Shown piece after piece: positions 1 to 7,520 of a stretch of DNA of 51,352 nt. The position numbers were made by a program, and so were the translations under genes. The stretch spans positions 34,346 through 85,697 of the forward strand of contig JAPPHA010000077.1 of the NCBI GenBank assembly GCA_028874915.1, read 5' to 3'. The notes beneath the pieces are model-generated. The model searched no databases, had not been told where the DNA came from, and saw only the letters and a list, made by a program, of their open reading frames with translations. Source of the stretch: Paracoccaceae bacterium. Lineage in GTDB: Bacteria; Pseudomonadota; Alphaproteobacteria; Rhodobacterales; Rhodobacteraceae. Position 1 is the stretch's first letter, and the number at the start of each line of letters is the position of its first letter.

Positions 1-125
1 AAAAATTTAAACCCCCCCCCTCCCCCCGGGCGGGCGCCCCCCCCCCCCCCCCCTCTCTTTCCCCCGGGGGGGGGGGGGGGGGGGGGGTGGCGGGCGGGGG
101 GCCCCCCGGGGGGGGGGGGCCCCCG
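1..125. other. Low-complexity contig end, probably artefactual
   Basis: The first 125 bases are an A/T run followed by long C and G homopolymers, quite unlike the ordinary coding sequence that starts right after. The opposite end of the window has the same character. Homopolymer blocks of this kind are typical of low-quality read ends extended by an assembler. No gene should be read from them. Confidence 0.8.
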
Positions 126-157
126 CGGTTCGATCCGGAGAATGACGGGAGTCTTCC

Positions 158-1537
158 ATGACCGACACGGATGTGTCTTCGGCGGCGCTTTCGGACCTGA
201 AGTTGCGGGTTGCCGACGGTTCCATCGATACCGTCGTCGCCGCCATTCCCGACATGCAGGGTCGGTTGATGGGGAAACGATTCCATGCCTCGCATTTCAT
301 CGACAGTGCATGGGAAGAGACTCACTGTTGCAATTATCTTGTGGCCACAGACATCGAGATGGCGCCCGTTCCGGGCTACAGGGAGTCCAGCTGGGCCACG
401 GGCTACGGCGACTACGTGATGCGGCCGGACCTGACGACGTTGCGGTACGTGCCCTGGCTCGAGCGGACGGCCTATGTTCTTTGCGACCTCTTCGACCACC
501 ATGGCCATGAACCGGTGCCGCATGCACCCCGAACGATCCTGAAACGTCAGCGAAAGCGCCTCGCGGCTCTTGGCTACCGGTCGCGTATGGCGACCGAACT
601 CGAGTTTTTCGTCTTTCGCGAGGACTTCGAAACGCTTCGTGACAGGGGTTACCGGAACATGACCCGGATCAGCGCCTACAATGAGGACTATCACGTATTC
701 CAGACCACGCGGGAAGAGGTGTTGATGCAGGCAATTCGCAACGGCCTGCACGATGCCGGAATCGCGGTCGAGAACACCAAAGGCGAGGCCGACGCCGGGC
801 AGGCGGAGATCAACATCCGCTATGCCGACCCGCTGGACATGGCTGATTCCCACGTTTTTGCCAAGAACGGCATCAAGGAGATCGCTTTCCTGAAGGGCCG
901 GGCGCTCACGTTCATGGCCAAGTGGCATCACGATGCGGCCGGATCATCCTGTCACATTCACCAGTCGCTGGTCGCCGAGGGCGGGGAACCGGTTTTTTTC
1001 GATGCCTCTGCCGAGGCCGGCATGTCTTCACTGATGCGCTACTATCTTGCCGGGCTTCTCAAGTATTCCGACGACCAGATGGTGTTTCTTGCGCCTTATG
1101 TGAATTCCTACAAGCGCTTCATCGCAGACACCTTTGCGCCCACCAAGAGAGTCTGGTCCATCGACAACCGGACAGCAGGTTACCGGATTTCCGGAGCGGA
1201 TACGCCTTCGGTTCGGATCGAGTGCCGGATCAGCGGCGCCGATCTGAACCCCTATCTGGCACTCGCCGGCCAGATTGCTGCCGGCATTTCCGGAATTGAG
1301 GAAGGCCTGCCGCTGGAGGATCCTGCTGTCGGTGACGCCTACCGGGCGGAAGGCGTTCGCTCGATCCCGGGAACGCTGAGGGCGGCGACCCGGTCCCTGC
1401 GGGATTCGGCCATGCTGCGGCAGGCCATGGGCGATGGAGTTGTTGACCACTATGTCCGCGCCGCCGAATGGGAGCAGGAGGAATTCGACCGGAAAGTCAC
1501 CGACTACGAGGTGGTGCGCGGCTTCGAGAGGGCGTGA
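158..1537 (+). CDS. Glutamine-synthetase-family gamma-glutamyl-amine ligase
   Basis: A 459-residue protein of the glutamine synthetase superfamily, most like the GlnT/PuuA branch that joins glutamate to amines using ATP. Visible family motifs are GQAEIN near residue 214 (metal and glutamate binding), FMAKWHHDAAGSSCHIHQSL near 252 (nucleotide and ammonium site; His-x-His retained) and NRTAGYRI near 337 (glutamate-binding Arg loop). The start at 158 has a GGGAG ribosome-binding site about 8 bases upstream. The stop is 4 bases before the aldehyde dehydrogenase start, and an iron-type alcohol dehydrogenase follows, so the three are co-transcribed. Family knowledge plus context suggest a gamma-glutamylation route for an amine or amino alcohol rather than ammonia assimilation. 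The actual substrate cannot be read from sequence. Confidence 0.88.
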   Translation: MTDTDVSSAALSDLKLRVADGSIDTVVAAIPDMQGRLMGKRFHASHFIDSAWEETHCCNYLVATDIEMAPVPGYRESSWATGYGDYVMRPDLTTLRYVPWLERTAYVLCDLFDHHGHEPVPHAPRTILKRQRKRLAALGYRSRMATELEFFVFREDFETLRDRGYRNMTRISAYNEDYHVFQTTREEVLMQAIRNGLHDAGIAVENTKGEADAGQAEINIRYADPLDMADSHVFAKNGIKEIAFLKGRALTFMAKWHHDAAGSSCHIHQSLVAEGGEPVFFDASAEAGMSSLMRYYLAGLLKYSDDQMVFLAPYVNSYKRFIADTFAPTKRVWSIDNRTAGYRISGADTPSVRIECRISGADLNPYLALAGQIAAGISGIEEGLPLEDPAVGDAYRAEGVRSIPGTLRAATRSLRDSAMLRQAMGDGVVDHYVRAAEWEQEEFDRKVTDYEVVRGFERA

Positions 1538-1541
1538 ACGG

Positions 1542-2936
1542 ATGACGGGAACGGGAACGCCAGGTCTCCGGTGTCTTTCGCCGATTGACGGTTCGCTCGT
1601 TGCTGAAAGGTCCGCGCTGACACCGGACGAGGCGGCGGGGAGGATCGCCCGGGCACGGAAAGCCCAACCGGGCTGGTCCCGTGTCCCGCTCATTGAGCGA
1701 ATCCGACGTGTCCGCGCCGGTGTCGCTCTCCTTGGCGAGATGAATGACGACGTCGTTCCCGAACTCGCCATGCAGATGGGACGCCCGATTCGCTATGGAG
1801 GCGAATTTGGTGGCGTTAGCGAACGTGCCAATGCCATGGCCGACATGGCAGAGACGGCGCTTGCCCCCATCGAAATCGAAGACAGCGACAGCTTCCGCCG
1901 GTACATTCTCCGGGAGCCGCATGGCGCGGTCCTTGTCATCGCGCCGTGGAACTACCCCTACATGACGGCGATCAATTCGGTGGCGCCCGCCCTGATCGCA
2001 GGCAACGCCGTTGTGCTCAAGATGGCCACTCAGACTCTGCTGGCCGGAGAACGGCTGGCCGATGCGTTTCACAGGGCCGGGATTCCCGAGGACATCTTCC
2101 TGAATCTGGCCCTTGATCATGCGACCACGGCCCGGCTGATCCGCGAGCGGTCTTTCGGTTACGTCAACTTTACCGGTTCGGTGGAAGCGGGGCGGGTGAT
2201 CGAGACCGCCGCAGCCGGAACCTTCACCGGGGTCGGGCTGGAACTTGGCGGGAAGGATCCAGGCTATGTCATGGAGGACGCTGATCTCCCAGTTGCCGCG
2301 GATGTGTTGATGGACGGGGCTCTGTTCAATTCCGGCCAATGCTGCTGTGGCATTGAACGAATTTACGTCGCGGACACCGTTCATGACGAATTCGTCGAAC
2401 GGGCGGTCGACATCGCCCGGTCGCATGTTCTCGGCAATCCACTCCAGCCCGAAACGACCCTGGGTCCCATGGCCCAGCCCCGATTTGCCGAAACCGTCCG
2501 TAGGCAGGTGGCCGAGGCGGTTCGGGCAGGCGCAAAGGCGCTGGTGGATTCCGGGGAGTTTCCTGCTGACGACGGGAACGCCTATTTGGCGCCCCAGGTG
2601 TTGGTCGATGCTGATCACTCAATGCGGATCATGCGTGAGGAGTCCTTCGGCCCCGTGGTCTGCATAGTCAGGGTCGGCAGTGACAAGGAAGCCATCGAAC
2701 TGATGAACGACAGCGACTACGGTCTGACCGCATCGCTCTGGACCGTCGATCTCGAAAGGGCCGAGAAGATTGGCGGCGAAGTCGAAACCGGCACTGTGTT
2801 CATGAACCGCTGTGACTACCTGGACCCGTGGCTCTGCTGGACAGGTCGCAAGGACACGGGCCGGGGTGGTGCCCTGTCGGTGATCGGCTATCACAATCTC
2901 ACCCGGCCGAAATCCTGCCATCTGAAAAAGGGCTGA
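1542..2936 (+). CDS. NAD(P)-dependent aldehyde dehydrogenase
   Basis: A 464-residue aldehyde dehydrogenase that should oxidise an aldehyde to a carboxylate with NAD(P). PWNYPY near residue 135 is the usual cofactor-domain motif. GLELGGKDP near 234 carries the general-base Glu, and GQCCCG near 267 contains the catalytic Cys. The frame is open further upstream inside the preceding gene, but ATG 1542, 4 bases after the previous stop, gives the normal family N-terminus. The next ATG follows this stop by only 2 bases, so the gene is tightly coupled to its neighbours. In the proposed pathway it would oxidise the aldehyde made from a gamma-glutamylated alcohol or amine. The sequence resembles the succinate-semialdehyde/aldehyde dehydrogenase group; exact specificity is unknown. 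Confidence 0.9.
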   Translation: MTGTGTPGLRCLSPIDGSLVAERSALTPDEAAGRIARARKAQPGWSRVPLIERIRRVRAGVALLGEMNDDVVPELAMQMGRPIRYGGEFGGVSERANAMADMAETALAPIEIEDSDSFRRYILREPHGAVLVIAPWNYPYMTAINSVAPALIAGNAVVLKMATQTLLAGERLADAFHRAGIPEDIFLNLALDHATTARLIRERSFGYVNFTGSVEAGRVIETAAAGTFTGVGLELGGKDPGYVMEDADLPVAADVLMDGALFNSGQCCCGIERIYVADTVHDEFVERAVDIARSHVLGNPLQPETTLGPMAQPRFAETVRRQVAEAVRAGAKALVDSGEFPADDGNAYLAPQVLVDADHSMRIMREESFGPVVCIVRVGSDKEAIELMNDSDYGLTASLWTVDLERAEKIGGEVETGTVFMNRCDYLDPWLCWTGRKDTGRGGALSVIGYHNLTRPKSCHLKKG

Positions 2937-2938
2937 CC

Positions 2939-4084
2939 ATGGAACTGACGGGAAACTGGAGCTTTCCGACCCGGGTCCGCTTTGGCGCCGGCCGGGTCCG
3001 GGAACTGGGAAGGGCCTGTTCGGAGGCCGGCATGTCCCGCCCGCTGCTCGTCACTGACCGGGGGCTCTCAGGGCTCGACATTACGCGGCGGGCACTCGGC
3101 ATCCTCGAATCCGAAGGATACGGGAGGGCGATCTTTTCTGATGTCGACCCGAACCCGAGCGACCGCAACCTGGCCGACGGAATCCGGGCCTTTCTCGACG
3201 GAGGGCACGACGGCGTGGTGGCTTTCGGCGGCGGTTCGGGGCTTGATCTCGGCAAGGCCATTGCCTTCATGGCCCGCCAGACCCGGCCTGTCTGGGATTT
3301 CGAGGACATCGGTGATTGGTGGACGCGGGCGGACGCGACGGTGATCGCCCCCAACATTGCCGTGCCGACGACGGCCGGTACGGGATCCGAGGTCGGTCGT
3401 GCATCGGTCATCACGAACTCTGCGACCGAAGAGAAGAAGATCATCTTCCATCCCCGGATTCTGCCGGTCGATGTCATTTGCGACCCCGAATTGACTCTGG
3501 GGTTGCCCCCGGCCATGACGGCGGGAACTGGAATGGACGCCTTCGCCCATTGTCTGGAGGCGTATTGCTCTCCCCATTTTCACCCGATGAGTCAGGGGAT
3601 TGCCGTCGAAGGGTTGCGCATTGCCGCCGAATTCCTTCCGCGCGCCCATGCCGATGGCAGTGACATTGAGGCCCGGGCTCAGATGATGGCGGCAGCCTCG
3701 ATGGGCGCCGTTGCCTTCCAGAAGGGGTTGGGCGCCATTCATGCGCTCTCCCATCCGATCGGCGCCCGCTACGGCACGCATCACGGAACCACGAATGCCG
3801 TGGTCATGCGTGCAGTGCTCGCGTTCAACCGGCCGGCGATCGAACGCCAAATCGAACGTGCCGCCGCCTACCTCGGTATCGACGGCGGTTTCGACGGCTT
3901 CTTGGGATTTGTCGTCGGGCTGACCCGGCGCCTCGGCATTCCGGACACACTTGGCGGACTGGGGGTCGCGGACCCCGACCTCGACTGGCTGACCGCCCGG
4001 GCGCTTGCCGATCCCACGGCGGGCGGCAACCCGATCAAATTGACGGTGGAATCCACGCGGGCGCTTTACAGGGCCTGCCTGTAG
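2939..4084 (+). CDS. Iron-containing alcohol dehydrogenase
   Basis: A 381-residue group III (iron-type) alcohol dehydrogenase. FGGGSGLDLGKAI near residue 96 is the NAD-binding glycine motif and PTTAGTGSE near 142 is a family signature. Metal ligands are visible as the Asp of GTGMDAFAHCLEAY (about 200, with a His 4 residues on) and two His in the segment GAIHALSHPIG...YGTHHG (about 263-280). The start ATG 2939 lies 2 bases after the upstream stop, indicating translational coupling. With the ligase and aldehyde dehydrogenase before it, the likely job is alcohol-to-aldehyde oxidation of a gamma-glutamylated amino alcohol. An amidase that would release glutamate is not seen; it may lie beyond the contig end. 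Confidence 0.9.
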   Translation: MELTGNWSFPTRVRFGAGRVRELGRACSEAGMSRPLLVTDRGLSGLDITRRALGILESEGYGRAIFSDVDPNPSDRNLADGIRAFLDGGHDGVVAFGGGSGLDLGKAIAFMARQTRPVWDFEDIGDWWTRADATVIAPNIAVPTTAGTGSEVGRASVITNSATEEKKIIFHPRILPVDVICDPELTLGLPPAMTAGTGMDAFAHCLEAYCSPHFHPMSQGIAVEGLRIAAEFLPRAHADGSDIEARAQMMAAASMGAVAFQKGLGAIHALSHPIGARYGTHHGTTNAVVMRAVLAFNRPAIERQIERAAAYLGIDGGFDGFLGFVVGLTRRLGIPDTLGGLGVADPDLDWLTARALADPTAGGNPIKLTVESTRALYRACL

Positions 4085-4315
4085 CCGCCGAGACACGGAC
4101 CCGGCAATTGACAAATCGGGCAGCCGGTTTCGGCACGTCTATTGTCTGATACATGGATGCCGTCATCCTCCGGCCACGGGCGCTTGAGGGCCGGCCCGAG
4201 ACTCGAAGCGTGGGCGTCGGCGTTGAGTTCGTCAAGCGGGGTGTTGATGTGGCGCCCGGCCATGTATGCCGAACGTATATGGCGTATGTTTCTCTCGACG
4301 CGTCCCGTGGACTGA

Positions 4316-4753
4316 ACAGACGATTGCACCATCCCCCACGGCAATGACATCGATGTCCTGAAAGTCAGCCACCAAAGTTCGGAAACGAGCACTGGCAGTC
4401 GATTGGCCGCGGAAATGCTATCCGAGGTCGCGATCATTTCCACGGAGTACGGGCGCAATGGATTCCCCAGGCAGCTTGTCCTCAAGCAGCTTCAGGACAA
4501 TCGAAGCAATGTGCTCATCACGGGCGACTGTCTGAACGGCCGCAGCAATTACGCCGATGCCAAGGAAACCGACGCGGACGATGCCTTCACCGCACCGCCC
4601 GGCGCGATATTCAACGAGCAGGGCAATGTGACCGTCCTGGTTTTACCGGGGGGTGATCACCATACCATATACGGAAGAGCTTTTCCAGGTCGTTCAGCGC
4701 CCGCGATACCGACAACAAACGGTAGACCCGACTTAAGGAAGGTCGGCAAGTAA
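4316..4753 (+). pseudogene. ComEC/Rec2-like metallo-beta-lactamase-fold fragment
   Basis: An open stretch beginning after an in-frame TGA at 4313 and running to 4753. Around 4346-4390 it reads DIDVLKVSHQSSETS, which matches the DVLKVxHHGSxxS segment of ComEC-type and related secreted MBL-fold hydrolases. LAAEMLSEVAIISTEYGRN follows, corresponding to the usual predicted strand after that motif, then NVLITGD. There is no start codon, ribosome-binding site or N-terminal half, and the metal-binding HHGS is HQSS here, so this is best read as a 3' remnant. It sits between the intact alcohol dehydrogenase operon and the minus-strand mobile island, marking a junction. A short diverged MBL-fold protein expressed from an internal start is possible but less likely. 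Confidence 0.45.
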
Positions 4754-4829
4754 CGCTGCGATTTGCTTTTAAGCTGTCCATGCCGCGCAAGCTCTGTTCA
4801 TCCGAAGAGCCGGACGCGGGTGACGCGGG

Positions 4830-5972
4830 TCATTCCGTCTCATCCTCGCCGCGGACGAGCATCAGCAGCCGCCTGAATTCTACATCGTCAGTGTCGCTCT
4901 TCCAGAAGTTCACGAAACGGCAGACGATCTGGATATTTCCGGTCTCGTAGTGGCCGTCGCTGTCGATCCGGTCCACGGACGGCAGCAGGTTGTTGTCCGC
5001 TCCCGACCCGTGGAAGTGAAACGGGATGTCCGTCAACGCACAGCGGTCGCCCTGGAGTTCGAGCAGGGACGTAAGGAGTCTCTCCAGCGCCGCACCGTTC
5101 ATTCGCAGTTCCTTGTTCTTCACCCTGTGCTCGACGGTTTGCCCCCTCGCACTTCGCGCCGTGTCCTCGACCGCGAATCGCATCGCGACGACAGATTTTT
5201 CGCGCCCGCCCAGGACGCGTCCCTCGTCCCGGCGGTCCGGTGCACGCTCGAGCGTGCCTTCGATCTCCTGCTTCAACAGCGTCGACAACATCCAGCAGAA
5301 GGAATGCGCATCGACAAGCCGGACGTCGTCGAGGCCGGCCGCGTCCGCGATCAGCGGACGCAACCCGTCCAGCGTCGCATTGAACTCCGCATAGTTCGCC
5401 CAGCTGCATTGCCGCAGGGTGGTGAACCCGATGCCGAGAGCATCGAAGGCACGGTCGAATCCGGTCGGCTGGATCGGCATGAACCGGTCCATGTCCTTGA
5501 GGAAGTACAGATAAGCCAGAAGCGGGTACCTGGCGCCCGTCGCATCCCTCAAATCATCGAAGGCGACACCCTCGTCCACGCCGCCGCGATAGAGGCCGAA
5601 CAGCAAGGCTTCGAGCACATCCCGCCGGACAGTGTCGGATTCGGCCTCCAGCAATGCGCGGTGATCCCGGTTGGCGTGACCGAAACGGTTCTGCCAGAAG
5701 ACCAGGTTGTTGGTATGGCGACCCTCCTGAATCTCGATCGCTTCGATCGTCCGGTTCAGGATCGCGCCGGAGCCGATCTCGTCCTCGACCCAATCCCCGG
5801 GCCTCAAAATGCCGAGCGCGTGATCGCGCAGACGTGGCTTGTAGCTCTCCCAGACGGAGGCAAGACCCTCGTTGAAGTTCCGGAACGGATGACCGGACTT
5901 CGCTTTGACCAGTTCGTCGAACCGGTCGAAGGCGCCGCGAAACGAGCCTCCGTCGATTCCCGCTACGCTCAT
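4830..5972 (-). CDS. HNH-endonuclease-like protein with unknown N-terminal domain
   Basis: A 380-residue protein. The last 75 or so residues have an HNH-like layout: LLELQGDRCALTDIPF supplies a Cys-containing strand, PSVDRIDSDGHYETGNIQIV is the conserved Asp-Arg-Ile-Asp plus Asn core, and VCRFVNFWK follows. This arrangement is seen in HNH proteins of restriction and mobile-element contexts. The N-terminal 300 residues (GHPFRNFNEGLASVWESYKP at the start) are predicted soluble and I do not recognise the family. The start ATG 5972 lies 33 bases downstream of the HigA stop, on the same strand, so it may be co-transcribed with that antitoxin. The ribosome-binding site is weak. A DNA-cleaving role in defence or element maintenance is inference. 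Confidence 0.6.
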   Translation of the reverse strand: MSVAGIDGGSFRGAFDRFDELVKAKSGHPFRNFNEGLASVWESYKPRLRDHALGILRPGDWVEDEIGSGAILNRTIEAIEIQEGRHTNNLVFWQNRFGHANRDHRALLEAESDTVRRDVLEALLFGLYRGGVDEGVAFDDLRDATGARYPLLAYLYFLKDMDRFMPIQPTGFDRAFDALGIGFTTLRQCSWANYAEFNATLDGLRPLIADAAGLDDVRLVDAHSFCWMLSTLLKQEIEGTLERAPDRRDEGRVLGGREKSVVAMRFAVEDTARSARGQTVEHRVKNKELRMNGAALERLLTSLLELQGDRCALTDIPFHFHGSGADNNLLPSVDRIDSDGHYETGNIQIVCRFVNFWKSDTDDVEFRRLLMLVRGEDETE

Positions 5973-6005
5973 CCGGCGCTTCGTCCGTCCGCCGGCAGCG
6001 TCATC

Positions 6006-6335
6006 TCATGCAACAACGCACGCACAGGCAACCCGCCTTTCGAATGGAACGAGGTCGATCTCGTTCTCGCGTTCGCGTGCCCGGGCGATGTCGTAGCTGG
6101 TCTGCATGCGCAACAGCGTGTCCATCGGCACGCCGAATACCTTCTCGATCGTGAGCGCCATTTCGGGCGAGAGGTTCGCCCGTTCGTTGAGCAGCGCGGA
6201 CAGCGCCGGGCGCGTGACCCCCAGCGCCGACGCGGCACCGGTCACCGACAGGCCCATCGCCTCGACGATCTCGCTCTTTACGAACCCGCCCGGGTGGGCC
6301 GGGTTCTTCATCCGCAAACCCCGTGTCGTGCCCAT
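6006..6335 (-). CDS. higA: HigA-family antitoxin, XRE-type regulator
   Basis: A 109-residue HigA/VapI-type antitoxin. PAHPGGFVKSEIVEAMGLS at the N-terminus is the hallmark start of this family. It leads into a helix-turn-helix (GVTRPALSALLNERANLS, residues about 40-57) and LSPEMALTIEKVFG. The protein binds and neutralises HigB and represses the operon. It starts 9 bases after the HigB stop at 6345, the toxin-first order normal for higBA. HigA appears intact whereas HigB is frameshifted, so the antitoxin may now act only as an autoregulator or on another toxin. The C-terminal tail ends RRVACACVVA, which may reflect altered sequence near the end. Confidence 0.85.
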   Translation of the reverse strand: MGTTRGLRMKNPAHPGGFVKSEIVEAMGLSVTGAASALGVTRPALSALLNERANLSPEMALTIEKVFGVPMDTLLRMQTSYDIARARERENEIDLVPFERRVACACVVA

Positions 6336-6344
6336 CGCCGTCTC

Positions 6345-6591
6345 CTAGGGATAATCCTCGTAGTCGAGGTCGACGAACTCACCCTCGGTGCGGTCGATCC
6401 GGAAGGTGTGCCGCCAGTTCCTGGTCACCGACAGGCTCCAGACGTCCCTGCGGTCGCCGGCAAGCCGGTGCACCTTCCGGCCCGGAACCGTCCGCAATTC
6501 GGCCTCGTGCTCCTTGTCCTGGAGGAACGACAGCATGCGCCGCAGCTTCGGCACGGTCGCGGGCGGACTGCTCAAACATGTCCTCCAGTCC
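6345..6591 (-). pseudogene. higB: HigB toxin, frameshifted and lacking a proper N-terminus
   Basis: The C-terminal two thirds are clear RelE/HigB: KLRRMLSFLQDKE, then GRKVHRLAGDRRDVWSLSV, TRNWRHTFRI and the closing DLDYEDYP, the usual HigB ending. The expected preceding piece, GLEDMFEQSARDRA, lies in a different frame, so a one- or two-base indel near 6550 breaks the gene. Upstream of GLEDMFEQ the normal start (Met-Ile-x-Ser-Phe-type) is missing; the frame instead runs back into relaxase-like sequence. The stop is 9 bases from the HigA start. Known family: mRNA interferase. Inference: non-functional toxin, unless the indel is a sequencing error. Confidence 0.75.
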
Positions 6592-6798
6592 GCGCCCGCG
6601 CTCCTTCTCACCGCCGCGGGCTTTCTCCTGACCGAGGTCTTTCGCTTCGGCAAGTGCCTTCTCTGCCGCGCCGGTCCCTTCGAGCCCGGATATCCGCACG
6701 CCGGCGGCGGCTTCCAGGGTCTCGCGCAGCGTCTTCGCATCGTCTGTGACCAACTCGGCATTGTGCCATGCACGGCTGATCTCGACGTAGAAGCTCTT
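6592..6798 (-). pseudogene. C-terminal remnant of a MobF (TrwC/TraI-type) relaxase-helicase
   Basis: Downstream of the amber codon at 6799-6801 the same frame continues with YVEISRAWHNAELVTDD and then KTLRETLEAAAGVRISGLEG. This matches the last helicase motif (YVxxSRARxxAELVTDD) and adjoining tail of MobF conjugative relaxases. The rest, rich in Lys, Glu and Arg (EKARGGEKERGRG), resembles the charged tails of these proteins. No start, relaxase or other helicase motifs are present. The piece is fused in frame to the SSB fragment upstream and abuts the HigB remnant downstream, so at least two deletions are needed to explain the junctions. Evidence that a conjugative element once resided here. 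Confidence 0.6.
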
Positions 6799-7044
6799 CT
6801 ATGTGGACAGTTTCGGGTGTTTTTCAAACATGTCAATCAGCCCGTTCTGGAAGGTGACGACCCGGTTCCACTCGGTTCGGTCGACCTTCTCGCCGGTCTG
6901 GCGCTTCAGGAAGCTCTCGTCGGTGGCGATGCTCAGGTTGGCGACGCGGCCGCCCGAGGTGAGGTGGTTGACGGTGACGTCGGTGCCGAGGCGATCGATC
7001 AGTTCCACTCTGTTCTGTCCGAATGCCATGACGTTCTTCTTCAT
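6799..7044 (-). pseudogene. ssb: Single-stranded DNA-binding protein (SSB), truncated
   Basis: Starting at ATG 7044, the product reads as an SSB OB-fold: AFGQNRVELIDRLGTDVTVN, GGRVANLSIATDESFLKR, then QTGEKVDRTEWNRVVTF. These match strands 1-4 of bacterial and plasmid SSBs. It stops at a TAG (6799-6801) after 81 residues, before the fold is finished and without the acidic C-terminal tip that recruits partners; normal SSBs have 110-180 residues. Beyond the TAG the frame enters relaxase-like sequence, so the truncation is a deletion junction. Its SSB type and neighbours point to a plasmid or conjugative-element gene rather than the housekeeping copy. Confidence 0.7.
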
Positions 7045-7136
7045 GGACGAGTTGATGACGATGGGTTGCGAACTGCGGGAGGCGGGGGAACGCCCGGATC
7101 CGGGTCTCTCCCCGAACCCCCTTCCGCTCACCCCTC

Positions 7137-7418
7137 TCAGGCCATCCTCCACTTCCGCCCTGCCGGACGGTGCGCCGGAGCCGGGTTCCGAAGCCCGTCG
7201 TGTCCGTCAGCGTCCAGGCCCGGCTCCAAGGGCAGCGCCGGGGCGAGGTTCGCGAAACGCCGTGCGGGAAACACCGTCGCCCAGTAGGAACAGCGGAGCG
7301 CCCGGTCCTCGGCGATGGCCTCCCGGACGGAGGCGGGCTGGACGCCGATCTTGGCGAGTACGTCGCTGCCGGACGGGATCTCGAAATCGATGGCGGAAAC
7401 GAATGGTGCGAGTAACAT
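7137..7418 (-). CDS. Small protein of unknown function
   Basis: A 93-residue protein, not recognised. ATG 7418 has a GGGAG about 8 bases upstream. The protein begins MLLAPFVSAIDFEIPSGSDV, followed by a region rich in Ala, Arg and aromatic residues (CSYWATVFPARRFANLAPAL) and a Pro/Arg-rich tail. No signal peptide, membrane segment or catalytic motif is evident. It lies on the same strand between the SLOG-type gene and the SSB remnant, with about 100 bases either side, so it is probably an accessory gene of the former mobile element. The C-terminal third has low complexity and may be frameshifted. That it is a real gene is only moderately supported. Confidence 0.4.
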   Translation of the reverse strand: MLLAPFVSAIDFEIPSGSDVLAKIGVQPASVREAIAEDRALRCSYWATVFPARRFANLAPALPLEPGLDADGHDGLRNPAPAHRPAGRKWRMA

Positions 7419-7520
7419 AGGCCAAACTCCCTGTGCCGATGCCCCGTCCCGGCATAGGCGCATGGAACCCTCTCCCTCCGGCCTGCCGGGCTTTCGCCCG
7501 TCACGCACCGGTCTCCTTCT

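Noticed and set aside
120-140. GGTTCGATCC resembling a tRNA T-arm
   Set aside because: No acceptor stem, anticodon arm or CCA context can be built; the bases before it are homopolymer artefact.
4950-6749. Very long plus-strand open frame (599 codons)
   Set aside because: It runs antisense across the HNH gene, HigA and HigB, has no ribosome-binding site and gives Arg/Pro/Val-rich sequence with no family character. It is a high-GC antisense shadow.
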